Shown here in pieces: positions 1-7,880 of a stretch of 64,000 nt of DNA (its first letter is position 1; each line of letters begins with the position of its first letter). The stretch spans positions 310,001 to 374,000 of the forward strand of contig NZ_JARWAC010000004.1 in NCBI RefSeq assembly GCF_029846175.1, read 5' to 3'. Below the pieces are notes generated by a model that worked only from the letters and a program-made list of their open reading frames with translations, did not search any database and was not told where the DNA came from. The translations under genes were made by a program, and so were the position numbers. Source of the stretch: Sphaerisporangium sp. TRM90804. Lineage in GTDB: Bacteria > Actinomycetota > Actinomycetes > Streptosporangiales > Streptosporangiaceae.

Positions 1-408
1 TTCCGGACCCAGGCAAGGTTCCCCGCGCTGATTACCGACGCGCAGCCGGCGACCGAGACAGCCACAGAGGCGCCGGTCGGAGCGAAAAGTCCCGCATGGT
101 TCACCAGCGAGGCGAACCGGCGTGGGCTGAACATTGATCTGCTTACCGTCGACCAGCTCCGGAGCTTGGCGGCCCACTTTGGCTACACGCTGGGCGAGCT
201 GCTGCTGAACGCTGGTCTGGCCACTGAAAGCGAGCTGAAAATTGGCGAGCGCCCTGCATCCCAGAGCAGGGCGCTCGCCGAGTTCGATGCTGCGATCAAG
301 GAGATCGTTTCGTCTCCGCTGCTGTCCAAGCGGGATCGGGAAGCGGTGCAAAAGTCCGCCGACAAGACCCGTCAGGAAATCGTGGAGACCTACCTCGGAG
401 GACAGTGA
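1..408 (+). CDS. Hypothetical protein, 5' end outside window
   Basis: The frame is open from base 1, so the start lies upstream; 135 codons are visible, ending in TGA. I do not recognise the family. The visible part opens with an Ala/Pro/Thr-rich stretch, followed by a helical segment containing DQLRSLAAHFGYTLGELL, which could be the end of a helix-turn-helix-like or three-helix domain, and closes with a charged helical tail. Its place upstream of a recombinase and a tRNA suggests it is cargo of an integrated element (inference). There are no membrane segments or cysteine motifs. Confidence 0.55.
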   Translation, partial: FRTQARFPALITDAQPATETATEAPVGAKSPAWFTSEANRRGLNIDLLTVDQLRSLAAHFGYTLGELLLNAGLATESELKIGERPASQSRALAEFDAAIKEIVSSPLLSKRDREAVQKSADKTRQEIVETYLGGQ

Positions 409-417
409 TCCCCCACC

Positions 418-717
418 TCAGGCGACGCCGTTGATGCGGTCCGTGAAGGGATGGCTACGCATCCGCCGTCCTTCCGACTCCTCGATCAGGGCAGCCTTGA
501 GGCGGGCCGTCTCGATCTGGGTACGCCTGCTCGCCAAGGCTCCGTGATCTCCTCGGGTGAACCAGAGCACGAGGGTCCACAGACTGACCAACAGCGTGGC
601 CAGCCAGACAACGAGGTACATCTTCAAGTGAAGATCTGTCATGGCGGCTCCGATCGTGCCGGCCCAGAGCAGGCCAGTGGCGCCCCCCAGCGCCACACGG
701 ATGCGTCGTGCGGTCAT
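418..717 (-). CDS. Small two-helix membrane protein
   Basis: 99 residues from an ATG. Two hydrophobic helices are visible, roughly residues 8-27 and 31-53 (LVVWLATLLVSLWTLVLWF), followed by a basic cytoplasmic-looking tail of about 45 residues rich in Arg and Glu. It is convergent with the preceding truncated gene, whose stop lies only 10 bp away. No family is recognised. The layout (short hairpin membrane anchor plus charged tail) resembles small proteins often carried on actinomycete integrative elements, but no function can be assigned. Confidence 0.5.
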   Translation of the reverse strand: MTARRIRVALGGATGLLWAGTIGAAMTDLHLKMYLVVWLATLLVSLWTLVLWFTRGDHGALASRRTQIETARLKAALIEESEGRRMRSHPFTDRINGVA

Positions 718-1001
718 CGTTCCCCTCCATCAGCCGCGGGCGGCGCGGCTACTGCGGTGAATGCGTTCCCAGGCGTTCGCGGCAGTCCGGCTACTGTAAA
801 CGAAGTGGGCTGGCAATGGAACGGTGCAAATTCATACTTTTGATTGAGGCTTAATAGGCACTGCTCCCTGCACGTGCAGCATCACACGGGGTAATTGAAC
901 CCTTAACCACTTGCCCCTTTAGCTCCGTATGCCGGTTACGCCCCGCAAGCTTAGGTAAGCCATCCGTAACCCTCGGGACAGTGTCCCCGGTGGACTTCCA
1001 G

Positions 1002-2081
1002 CTAGATACGGTCACCAGGCGACAACCGGGCATGCGCCTGCCATGCGCGACGATCAGCGGCGGAGCGCCCATACCGGCGGATCATCTCCCATGACGCCCA
1101 ACCGGCGATTCTCATGAGATCACCCTCGTTTCCCCCCGATTCCAACCATTTGTGTGCAAAATCATGGCGGAACCGATGCGCGTGCACATTGGCCACGCCG
1201 GCTTGCTTGCCACGGCGCTTCAACATCTGGTGTATGCCGGAGTTCTTCAACTGCCCCTTAGGGCCAAGCCACAGCCACCCGCTTTCGGCCAATGGATGGC
1301 GGGCCCGGGCTCGAATGTAACGATCCAAGTCCCGGGCCGCTTTGTTACCGACGGGTACGAACATCGTGTCGCCCCCCTTCTTGCGGATCCGCAGCAGCTT
1401 GCGTGACAGCAGGACGTCGCTGGCGTCCTGGTCGGCCGAGTAGCGCAAGCCGGCCAACGAGTCCAGGCGCATACCGGTGTCGACGAGAAGGCGGAGCAGG
1501 GCTGTGTCCCGCCGGTCGACGAACGACGTGCCCGAGGCAGCTTTGAACAGCTTGATCAGATCTTCGTCGTCGAACGTCTCAGTGGGGTGGTCGGGGACCT
1601 TAGGTTGATCTACGTTGGCCATGGGGTTGGCGCTGTGGCGTTCGCCTTCGGCCACCAACCAGCGGAACATCACCCGGAGGTTGCGGAAGTGCTTGGCGGT
1701 GTCCCCAGGGCTGGACTGGGCGATGGAGCAGCCGCAGGGCTCCGGTTCGTCGTCCGGTTCGGCGCCGGGGATCCAGCACCCGTTCAATTTGACGCTGAGA
1801 TAGCTGCGTAGATGCTCGGCCTGGACTCCCTCGACGGTGTTGGGCATGTCATGCTCGTCGAGGTAGTCACAGAACTGGCGGCCCGTGAGGAGGTACGAGG
1901 TGATCGTCCCTTTGGAGCGGTTGGCCGCGGTGAGTGCCAGATCCCAGGAGTCGAGCAAAGTTCGCAACTCCGGTGATCTATCCTTAGTCTTGCGCCGGGG
2001 GGTCACGAGGCGAATACTATGCTTTCGCCTGGGTGTGCACAGGGGTCTTGCTCCTAGAGACTCGGGATAGACGCAGGTCAA
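1002..2081 (-). CDS. Tyrosine recombinase / site-specific integrase
   Basis: 359 residues as drawn. It has an N-terminal core-binding (SAM-like) domain at about residues 35-165 and a C-terminal catalytic domain. Visible catalytic elements are the first Arg in DTGMRLDSL, a Lys in RKKGGD, the HxxR box in [16 protein letters not shown], where Trp takes the usual second-His position (His/Trp is accepted in the family), and the nucleophilic Tyr in RRYGRS near residue 336. The gene reads away from a tRNA that starts 14 bp beyond its 5' end, the usual setting of an element that recombines at a tRNA. The first 25 codons are unlikely coding (Arg/Pro-rich, close to the tRNA); an internal GTG giving [11 protein letters not shown] near 2006 is a plausible true start, though neither has a good ribosome binding site. 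It encodes its own insertion/excision catalyst by family knowledge; the partner sites are not visible. Confidence 0.85.
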   Translation of the reverse strand: MTCVYPESLGARPLCTPRRKHSIRLVTPRRKTKDRSPELRTLLDSWDLALTAANRSKGTITSYLLTGRQFCDYLDEHDMPNTVEGVQAEHLRSYLSVKLNGCWIPGAEPDDEPEPCGCSIAQSSPGDTAKHFRNLRVMFRWLVAEGERHSANPMANVDQPKVPDHPTETFDDEDLIKLFKAASGTSFVDRRDTALLRLLVDTGMRLDSLAGLRYSADQDASDVLLSRKLLRIRKKGGDTMFVPVGNKAARDLDRYIRARARHPLAESGWLWLGPKGQLKNSGIHQMLKRRGKQAGVANVHAHRFRHDFAHKWLESGGNEGDLMRIAGWASWEMIRRYGRSAADRRAWQAHARLSPGDRI

Positions 2082-2094
2082 GTCTCAGTTTTGC

Positions 2095-2168
2095 GGGGCG
2101 GTAGCTCAGCCGGTCAGAGCAGCGGACTCATAATCCGTAGGTCGTGGGTTCAAGTCCCACCCGCCCTA
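2095..2168 (+). tRNA. tRNA with anticodon CAT, probably elongator Met
   Basis: A full cloverleaf can be folded: acceptor GGGGCGG/CCGCCCT (G1-U72 wobble), D arm GCTC/GAGC, anticodon stem GCGGA/TCCGT with loop CTCATAA, T arm GTGGG/CCCAC with TTCAAGT loop, and discriminator A. No CCA is encoded. The initiator-type unpaired first base is absent, so elongator tRNA-Met is likelier than fMet. A CAT anticodon could also be tRNA-Ile2 after lysidine modification, which sequence alone cannot exclude. The integrase beginning 14 bp upstream suggests this tRNA is, or borders, the attachment site. Confidence 0.92.
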
Positions 2169-2186
2169 CGACCCTGATCACGAGAT

Positions 2187-2223
2187 AGAGCCCCTGGCCG
2201 GCAGCCATGCCGCCAGGGGCTCT
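2187..2223 (+). terminator. Hairpin terminator after the tRNA
   Basis: Perfect 11-bp inverted repeat AGAGCCCCTGG / CCAGGGGCTCT around a 15-base loop, 18 bp after the tRNA. There is no T-run, which is usual for high-GC actinomycete terminators. It also faces the 3' end of the convergent phospholipase D gene. Confidence 0.65.
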
Positions 2224-2405
2224 CTCGTCTCGTCCGACCGTCCACGGCTGACGGTGGCCGTCTACGGCCGGTCTTCCCTGATGCTCACCCGGTGGCCGCT
2301 CCTGGAGCGTGAGTCATCTCGGGGGTTGAGGGTCGGATCGATCGCGGAAGCGTACCGCCGCTCCGGCGTGCTTGCGTGACGGTGCGAGCCTTGACGGGTG
2401 GCGGC

Positions 2406-3995
2406 TCACCATTGGTAGTCGCAGATCGCGGCGTTCTTGGAGTAGAACCATTGCTTGTCGAGGAACTCCGTATTGAGTTGCGCGGCCGCCGCGGTGTTCT
2501 CGATGAAGAATCCGTGATCCTGGGTCGTGTCGGGATAGACGTTCCTGGAACCGACGTAGAACGCGGTGTCGTCCACGCAGACCAGTTTGGTGTGCAGGCG
2601 GTACTTGTAGCCGTCCGGCCAGGTCTGCTGATTCGACGCGCGGAACGGTGCCAGTTGCAGGTTTCTTCTCAGTATCTGATGCGCCTGCGCGTCGTAGGTG
2701 GTGGTGAGCCGGACGCGATCGAAAAGCGACTTGTAGGCCACGTCAAGGCTGCCGATGTTGGAGTAGTCCGGCCGCCCGGGATTGCTGATGACGATGCGGA
2801 CCTTGACGCCGGAGGACATCTTCGCGGCGAGGACGTCGAGGAACCTGACGTCGAACAAGGCGTGCCCCAATGGGGAGCCCGTGAATCCGTTGATGTCCTG
2901 CTGGGACAGTACGATCTTCGCCTTGGCGTGGGCGACCAATGCCCGCAGGGCGTTGGCGTCGGGATTGACCGTCATGAAGTCGCGGTCGGTGTTGGTCTCG
3001 TTGTTCGAGCCGGTCGCGGCCTGCTCTATCCGCACGACGGGCGACGGCACGTAACGGGAGGTCTCATCGCGGACCTGGATTCCGTAGCCGAGGCTGCCGA
3101 CGGAGATGACTTCCAGGTTCCCGGCGTCGGCCGGCGTGAGGTTTTTGTACAAGGCCCAGTCCTTGGGCTTGTCGGACGCGCCGACCGCGACCCAGGCCTG
3201 GCTACCCGGGGCGTTGTGCACCCATTTCCATAACTCGTCCAGGAACCTGCCGGCTGAGGCGGCCACCGGGCCGCGCAGGGCTATGTCGAGGTCGGTCACC
3301 GGAGCCGAGTCCCCGAACCCCCTGCTGAAGAAGGGCCCGGTCTCGATGTAGTAGTTCGTCATCCAGTTGACGCCGCCGTGGATGACCGACTCGCCGTCGA
3401 CGATGACCAATTTGGTGTGGTTGTACGATGACATGCCGCGGGTCGTCATCGACGCGACCCTGAAGTCGATCACTTCCGCGGCGGCCGGGCCGACCTTCTC
3501 TATCAGCGCACGACGAAATCCCAGCGGACCGGCCGTCACATCCACCCCCACCACGCCGGTCAGAACCCGCACGGTCAGCCGAGTGCGGTCCTTGGCGGCG
3601 CCGACGGCCGCGAGCTTGAGGCCGGTGCACATGGCGTCGAAGAAGTTGCCGTCCGGGAACGGCCCGGCCGGAGAACCTATCACGTCCGGCGGCCCGAAAC
3701 CGCTGATGTCGACGGTTCTCTTCGCCTTGGCGATATTGTTCTGGATCTTGACGAGCAGGGCCTTGACGCCGGGCTTTTCCTCACCCTTCGGAATGTCCGT
3801 CGGGGAGGCCCAGCCCCAAACGCCGGGAACCTGCAGTATCCAGGATGCGCTCCCGCCTCCAGTCGTGTCGAGCGCATTCCCAGAAGTGCGCTCCCACAGT
3901 TTTCCTCGCATTCCGGGCGAAACGGAATTCAGTTCGTGTTCTACCGCGTCCAGATACTCCATATTCGCATCGTTGCATCCAGAAGCCGAGACCAC
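2406..3995 (-). CDS. Phospholipase D, Streptomyces type, without a visible signal peptide
   Basis: 529 residues from a GTG. It carries two HKD motifs of the PLD superfamily: YNHTKLVIVDGESVIHGGVNW-type motif 1 (H193, K195, D200) and LHTKLVCVDDTAFYVGSRN near residue 468. The N-terminal LDAVEHELNSVSPG and WERTSGN segments match the mature start of secreted actinomycete PLDs, which hydrolyse or transphosphatidylate phospholipids outside the cell. Those enzymes carry an export signal. Here the in-frame codons upstream (to a stop at 4089-4091) encode a charged stretch with only a short hydrophobic WYLVVSA, so no Sec or Tat signal can be seen. Either the 5' end is damaged or frameshifted, or the enzyme stays inside. 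The gene stands alone between the tRNA and a non-coding stretch. Confidence 0.88.
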   Translation of the reverse strand: MVSASGCNDANMEYLDAVEHELNSVSPGMRGKLWERTSGNALDTTGGGSASWILQVPGVWGWASPTDIPKGEEKPGVKALLVKIQNNIAKAKRTVDISGFGPPDVIGSPAGPFPDGNFFDAMCTGLKLAAVGAAKDRTRLTVRVLTGVVGVDVTAGPLGFRRALIEKVGPAAAEVIDFRVASMTTRGMSSYNHTKLVIVDGESVIHGGVNWMTNYYIETGPFFSRGFGDSAPVTDLDIALRGPVAASAGRFLDELWKWVHNAPGSQAWVAVGASDKPKDWALYKNLTPADAGNLEVISVGSLGYGIQVRDETSRYVPSPVVRIEQAATGSNNETNTDRDFMTVNPDANALRALVAHAKAKIVLSQQDINGFTGSPLGHALFDVRFLDVLAAKMSSGVKVRIVISNPGRPDYSNIGSLDVAYKSLFDRVRLTTTYDAQAHQILRRNLQLAPFRASNQQTWPDGYKYRLHTKLVCVDDTAFYVGSRNVYPDTTQDHGFFIENTAAAAQLNTEFLDKQWFYSKNAAICDYQW

Positions 3996-4091
3996 CAGAT
4001 ACCAATGCCATTCACCTCGAACCTTCGTGAGGCGGTCGGGTCGTGTAGCGACTCGACCGAGTGGCGTTTCCAGCGGCGGGTCAACCGTTTA

Positions 4092-4423
4092 GCCCGGCTT
4101 TCGCGTCGAGTGGGCGATATTCCATGGTTCCGGGTGTGGTGTCCTTCCTGGCCGTCGGGATCGTCGGGGCTTACAGGGCGCTGCCGTGGACGTGGAAAGC
4201 CTCATCATCGCCGGACGGTTACGGTCCCCGTCCACGCCCCGCCGGGTCCGCGCCGTGCTCAACCCGCTCGACCTGCCTCGCTACGGCCGCTACCGGCACA
4301 CCTACGCCGGCCTCCCGGCCGCGCACGCCGAGCTGATCCCGCGTCGATGCCGTCGACCGGCAGGTCATGGTCACGGCCGCCCCGCGACAAGGGGGCCGAG
4401 GGTTTCCTGGTCAGCCCGTGGTC
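4092..4423. other. Non-coding stretch, possible decayed coding sequence
   Basis: 330 bp between the phospholipase D gene and a CPBP protease. One frame (plus strand, from about 4186) reads a protein-like Arg/Pro/Leu-rich stretch containing LDLPRYGRYRHTYAGLP, but it has no clear start, no ribosome binding site and runs antisense into the next gene. It may be the remnant of a lost gene. No promoter-like or repeat structure was recognised. Confidence 0.3.
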
Positions 4424-5407
4424 TCAGTGAGACGAGCTCCACGGTCGTGGGTGCTTCGCGGAAGCGAACTGTCCCGTGGCGATCAGGATCACGACGAGCG
4501 CGAGCGGCGCGATCCACCCGCTCCAGCCGAGGATCGTCGCCTGCGTGGTGTCGACGTGCTCGCCGGCCTTGGCGAAGAGGAGGTAGGTCCCGCCCGCCCC
4601 GTTGAACGCGGCATGCGCGAGGGCCACGGGCCACACGGACCCCGATCGGAGCCGCAGCCAGCCGAAGACCGCGCCGACCAGGATGCACATGCCGACCATC
4701 GCGGTCACGCCGAGCCAGCCCGGCGCATCCGGGTAGTTGTACCCCAGGAGAATGAGCGGAGCGTGCCAAAGGCCCCAGATCACGCCCGAGATCAGGAGGG
4801 CTGGGAGTGTACCGAGCGGCATCAGTCTCGGCAGCAGCCACCCTCGCCACCCGAGTTCCTCCCCCAGCGCCGGGATGAGGTTGATGAACGCCGCCAAGGG
4901 GAGCGCGGCGAGCTGGATGACGACGAGCGCGCCGATCGGCATCGGGATCTCGGCCACTCCCGCCGCGCCCGTTTGCTCGTCGAGGACCCGCTGGTACGCG
5001 GAGAAGTTCACGAAATCGGCCGGGTAGACCCCCAGCAGCGCGCCGACCGGAAGCGCCACCAGGACGAGCGCGATGGACACGATGATCCCCAGCGCCGCGT
5101 AGCCGAGCAGGCTCCGGACCGGTCGCAACGGCCACAGTCCGAGCGTCCGCGTCTTCCGCTGCGGCCGCTCGACGAAGAACACGACGACGAGGGCGGCGAT
5201 CGCGGGGGTCGTCATCGTGGCGGCGGCCACGAGGGTGAACCAGGGGCCGGCGAGTCCGTCACCGAACCAGAGCGGGAGCGCGAGGAGCCAGGCGAGCGCG
5301 AACGCCAGGGTGGTGAACACACCGATGGATCGCAGATCGCGACTGCTCATGCGGGGGCCGCCTCGGGGCGCGGCCGCCTTCGATCCGACCGGAGCTTCGA
5401 TGGTCAC
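4424..5407 (-). CDS. CPBP family intramembrane glutamic endopeptidase
   Basis: 327 residues, GTG start, with about eight predicted membrane helices. It shows the three Abi/CPBP motifs in order: EELGWRG (E183/E184), the His in WGLWHAPL (H215), and HAAFN (H265, N269). The family are membrane-embedded proteases; bacterial members are tied to processing of membrane proteins, peptide maturation or self-immunity, but the substrate here is unknown. Its start overlaps the stop of the upstream regulator gene in a GTGA, so the two are translationally coupled and the regulator probably controls or accompanies it. A second CPBP gene, not closely similar, lies at 15948-16889. Confidence 0.88.
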   Translation of the reverse strand: MTIEAPVGSKAAAPRGGPRMSSRDLRSIGVFTTLAFALAWLLALPLWFGDGLAGPWFTLVAAATMTTPAIAALVVVFFVERPQRKTRTLGLWPLRPVRSLLGYAALGIIVSIALVLVALPVGALLGVYPADFVNFSAYQRVLDEQTGAAGVAEIPMPIGALVVIQLAALPLAAFINLIPALGEELGWRGWLLPRLMPLGTLPALLISGVIWGLWHAPLILLGYNYPDAPGWLGVTAMVGMCILVGAVFGWLRLRSGSVWPVALAHAAFNGAGGTYLLFAKAGEHVDTTQATILGWSGWIAPLALVVILIATGQFASAKHPRPWSSSH

Positions 5408-6012
5408 GACGTCTGCCTTTCGAGGATGTGCAGACCGGCGATGGTGCGGTCGTCGCGGAACGCGATCCGCGCCGTGTAGTCGCCCGCCTCCAACGCAAGC
5501 GGCGTGTTCGTGATCGTCACGTCGCCGGCCCGGGCGACCTCAGGCTCTCCATGCCCCTCGAAAGCTCCCGACAGGCCGACGATCTGCGCCCACGCGGCCG
5601 CGAGCGCGTCCTCCGACAGGCCATCGCGCATGCTCGGATCGAACCGCTCGGTGACACGCGACCATCGCCCGGACGCGAGGTCCTCGATCACCGAGGCGGC
5701 CAGTTCGGCGACGCCGGGCAGGGGCGTGGTGTTCATGGGTTCTCCTGTTCTCGGATCGGTCGGCTTGCCGTAGCGCTGAAACGCCGCTTGCCGGCTCACG
5801 CCGAGCGCATCACCGATGACCTGCCACGTGGCGCCGTTCTGGCGCGCCTGCTGCACGACGGCACGCACGACGTCATCGGCGGCCGCCTGCATGCTCACGG
5901 CGCGCCCGATCGAGTCGGCCCAGTCGTCGCTTCTCGTCAGGACCCGTGAGGCGAGGAACGCCTCCATGCGCGCCTTCAAGGCCCGCAGCGCCTCTGTCAA
6001 CGTCTCTTGCAC
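5404..6012 (-). CDS. HTH regulator with C-terminal DUF3887-like domain
   Basis: 202 residues from a GTG. The N-terminal half is helical with a helix-turn-helix at about residues 60-83 (WQVIGDALGVSRQAAFQRYG); the C-terminal half (about 95-200) resembles the DUF3887/NTF2-like fold, likely a ligand or partner-binding module. It is first gene of a two-gene operon with the CPBP protease (GTGA overlap). Its promoter appears leaderless and is covered by a 21-bp inverted repeat, which suggests autoregulation. The domain calls rest on pattern recognition only. Confidence 0.75.
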   Translation of the reverse strand: MQETLTEALRALKARMEAFLASRVLTRSDDWADSIGRAVSMQAAADDVVRAVVQQARQNGATWQVIGDALGVSRQAAFQRYGKPTDPRTGEPMNTTPLPGVAELAASVIEDLASGRWSRVTERFDPSMRDGLSEDALAAAWAQIVGLSGAFEGHGEPEVARAGDVTITNTPLALEAGDYTARIAFRDDRTIAGLHILERQTS

Positions 6013-6049
6013 TTGTAAATCATAGCTTTACAAATGGCCTGTGCGTCAA
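6013..6049 (-). promoter_or_regulatory. Leaderless promoter with inverted-repeat operator
   Basis: Read on the minus strand: TTGACG, 19 bp, TATGAT, then six bases and the GTG start of the HTH/DUF3887 gene, so transcription would begin at or next to the start codon. An inverted repeat, arms TTGTAAA / TTTACAA with a 7-base spacer (6013-6033), covers the -10 box and start point, where a bound repressor would block initiation. The downstream HTH protein is the natural candidate (inference). Confidence 0.6.
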
Positions 6050-6224
6050 GAGGGATTGCTGGGACCATCTGGTTGGAATCGAACGCTAGCGACACGTTTT
6101 CGCAGCTCGGAGCCTTGACTTAACGATGCCCGGCCCGCGGCGACTCTCGACGGGGCTCAACCGGCACGCCGGTCGTCCACCTCGACGGACAGCCATCGCC
6201 ACGGCGCCGGGGAACACCGGTGTG

Positions 6225-7151
6225 TCAGGCCGCGGGCCGCAGATGTTCGCGCGCCCACTGCTCGAAGGTCGTGAGCGGGATCCCGAAGGCCCGCGCGTAC
6301 TCGGGGCGGGCGGGTTGCCCGACCACCTTGACGAACTCGTGTGAGGCCACGCCCGGCCCCGGCATCCCCGCGGCGACCGCCTCCTCCATGGTCATGTCGG
6401 GCGCGGCCAGCTCGGTGCCCAGCGCGCGGGAGAGAACCCCGGCGATGTCCGCCATCGTCAGATAATCGCTCGCCAGCTCCAGTTCGACCTTGTGGAACCG
6501 CTCAGGGGCGGCGAAGGCCGCGGCGGCCGCCGCGCCGATGTCGTCGACCGCGGCGAGGGAGAGCCGGGTGTCGGGCTTCAGCACCGTCACCAGGCCGCCC
6601 TCGACCCCGCGGGGAAGCAGGTATGCCACGGACGGCAGGAAGTTCTCCATGAAGAAGCCCGGCTTGATGATCGTCCAGTGCGTGAAGCCGGCCTCACGCA
6701 CACGGTCCTGGGCGGCGGCCTTGGCGCCGAGGCTGGGCCCCAGCGATGCCCAGCGGCCTTCGGCCCAGCCGGGGGCCTCGGTGTGCTGCCCCGCGCCGGA
6801 GACGGACGTGTGCACGAACTGCGGCACGCCCGCGGCCAGCGCCCCCTCGATCAGGTTGACGGCCTGGGCCAGCTCGCCGTCGAAGTCGAAGGCGCCTTCC
6901 CTCAGCGCGGGCATCTGCACCGAGAAGACGGCTCGGGCTCCCTCGGCGGCCCTGATGACGGAGTCGCGGTCGCGCAGGTCGCCGGTGACCAGTTCGGCGC
7001 CGAGCGCCTTGACCGCCTTCGCCCGGTCGGTGGAGGGATCGCGGACCAGCGCCCGGACGGGCACGCCGGTCGCGAGCAGGGCGCGGGCGGTGGCGCCACC
7101 CTGCTGTCCGGTGGCACCGGTGACGAGGACGGGTGCGGGATCGGTGGACAT
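6225..7151 (-). CDS. NmrA-like NAD(P)-binding reductase
   Basis: 308 residues starting at ATG 7151, chosen because GGAGGAGAAG lies at the right distance upstream; a longer in-frame extension exists but lacks such a site. The Rossmann signature VTGATGQQGG sits at the N terminus, followed by VRALVRDPS, and the body matches the NmrA/atypical SDR family (NAD(P)-sensing or quinone/azo reductases). It diverges from a TetR gene across 104 bp containing two copies of a palindrome, so it is very probably the target of that regulator. The substrate is unknown; TetR-controlled NmrA genes often handle electrophiles or quinones. Confidence 0.85.
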   Translation of the reverse strand: MSTDPAPVLVTGATGQQGGATARALLATGVPVRALVRDPSTDRAKAVKALGAELVTGDLRDRDSVIRAAEGARAVFSVQMPALREGAFDFDGELAQAVNLIEGALAAGVPQFVHTSVSGAGQHTEAPGWAEGRWASLGPSLGAKAAAQDRVREAGFTHWTIIKPGFFMENFLPSVAYLLPRGVEGGLVTVLKPDTRLSLAAVDDIGAAAAAAFAAPERFHKVELELASDYLTMADIAGVLSRALGTELAAPDMTMEEAVAAGMPGPGVASHEFVKVVGQPARPEYARAFGIPLTTFEQWAREHLRPAA

Positions 7152-7179
7152 GAGGCTTCTCCTCCGATGGGCGGGCAAG

Positions 7180-7200
7180 AAACGGCGGGGCCCGCCGTTT
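7180..7200. promoter_or_regulatory. Palindromic operator 1 (TetR type)
   Basis: Perfect inverted repeat with 10-bp arms AAACGGCGGG / CCCGCCGTTT about one central G, in the intergenic region between the NmrA-like gene and the TetR gene. It shares its core with operator 2. Confidence 0.75.
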
Positions 7201-7210
7201 CCTGTTCCGG

Positions 7211-7232
7211 TAAGATACGGCGGGCCCCGCCA
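7211..7232. promoter_or_regulatory. Palindromic operator 2 with -10-like box (TetR type)
   Basis: The core GGCGGGCCCCGCC (7219-7231) is the inverted form of the core in operator 1, whose centre lies about 35 bp away (roughly three helical turns). A TAAGAT box at 7211-7216 directly precedes it on the tetR side. Two matching sites between divergent genes fit control of both by the TetR protein. Confidence 0.65.
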
Positions 7233-7255
7233 CTTAGCAAATGTGAGGTGACGAC

Positions 7256-7822
7256 ATGCCCGTCCAGCGTGCGGACGCCCGGCGCAACTACGCGCGCCTG
7301 CTCGCCGTGGCCGCGGAGGCGATCGCCGCGCAGGGCGCCGACGCGTCCCTGGAGCAGATCGCCCGCACGGCGGGAGTCGGATCCGCCACCGTGCGCCGGC
7401 ACTTCCCCACCCGTCACGCCCTGCTGGAGGCGGTCTTCCGCGAACGGGTCGAGACCCTGTGCGCCCATGCCCGCGACCTGACCGCCCGGGCCGACACCCG
7501 GGCCGCCCTGCTGGAGTGGCTGAGTGCCGTCACCGCGGACGCCGCGACCATCCGGGGCCTGGCCATCGCCCTGACCCGCGACCAGGCCGACCCCGGCGTT
7601 GCGCACGAGCACTGCAGCACGGCGCGGCTCACCGAGGCGGGCGCCCCCCTGGTCCGCCGCGCCGCCGACGCCGGCGCCCTCACCCCGGGCGTCACCATCA
7701 CCGACCTGCTCAACCTGATCACCGGCATCGCCCTGGCCACGGAACACCACCCCGACCCCGCCGCCGAGGCGAACCGGCTGCTCACCCTGACCGTGGCAGG
7801 TGTGAGCCCCCACCGGAGATGA
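7256..7822 (+). CDS. TetR family transcriptional regulator
   Basis: 188 residues; ATG preceded by GAGGTGA. The N-terminal HTH is at about residues 29-55 (LEQIARTAGVGSATVRRHFP) and a C-terminal helical ligand domain ends in the SBP/TetR_C-like segment typical of actinomycete members. By family it is a ligand-released repressor. It diverges from the NmrA-like reductase with two palindromes between, the classic arrangement for a regulator that represses both itself and its neighbour. Confidence 0.9.
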   Translation: MPVQRADARRNYARLLAVAAEAIAAQGADASLEQIARTAGVGSATVRRHFPTRHALLEAVFRERVETLCAHARDLTARADTRAALLEWLSAVTADAATIRGLAIALTRDQADPGVAHEHCSTARLTEAGAPLVRRAADAGALTPGVTITDLLNLITGIALATEHHPDPAAEANRLLTLTVAGVSPHRR

Positions 7823-7880
7823 GCGGACGGGAGCACGTTCGGCGTCGCGCCGTCGGCGACGGAGCCGTCAGCGGGCGGGC

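Noticed and set aside
878-930. tRNA-like T-arm pattern (GGGTTCAATTACCC on the minus strand)
   Set aside because: No acceptor, D or anticodon stem can be folded around it, and the loop has the wrong length; not used as an attachment-site copy either.
4186-4605. Plus-strand frame possibly encoding a small protein
   Set aside because: Most of it is antisense to the CPBP protease gene and it lacks a ribosome binding site; only a decayed remnant in the gap remains possible.
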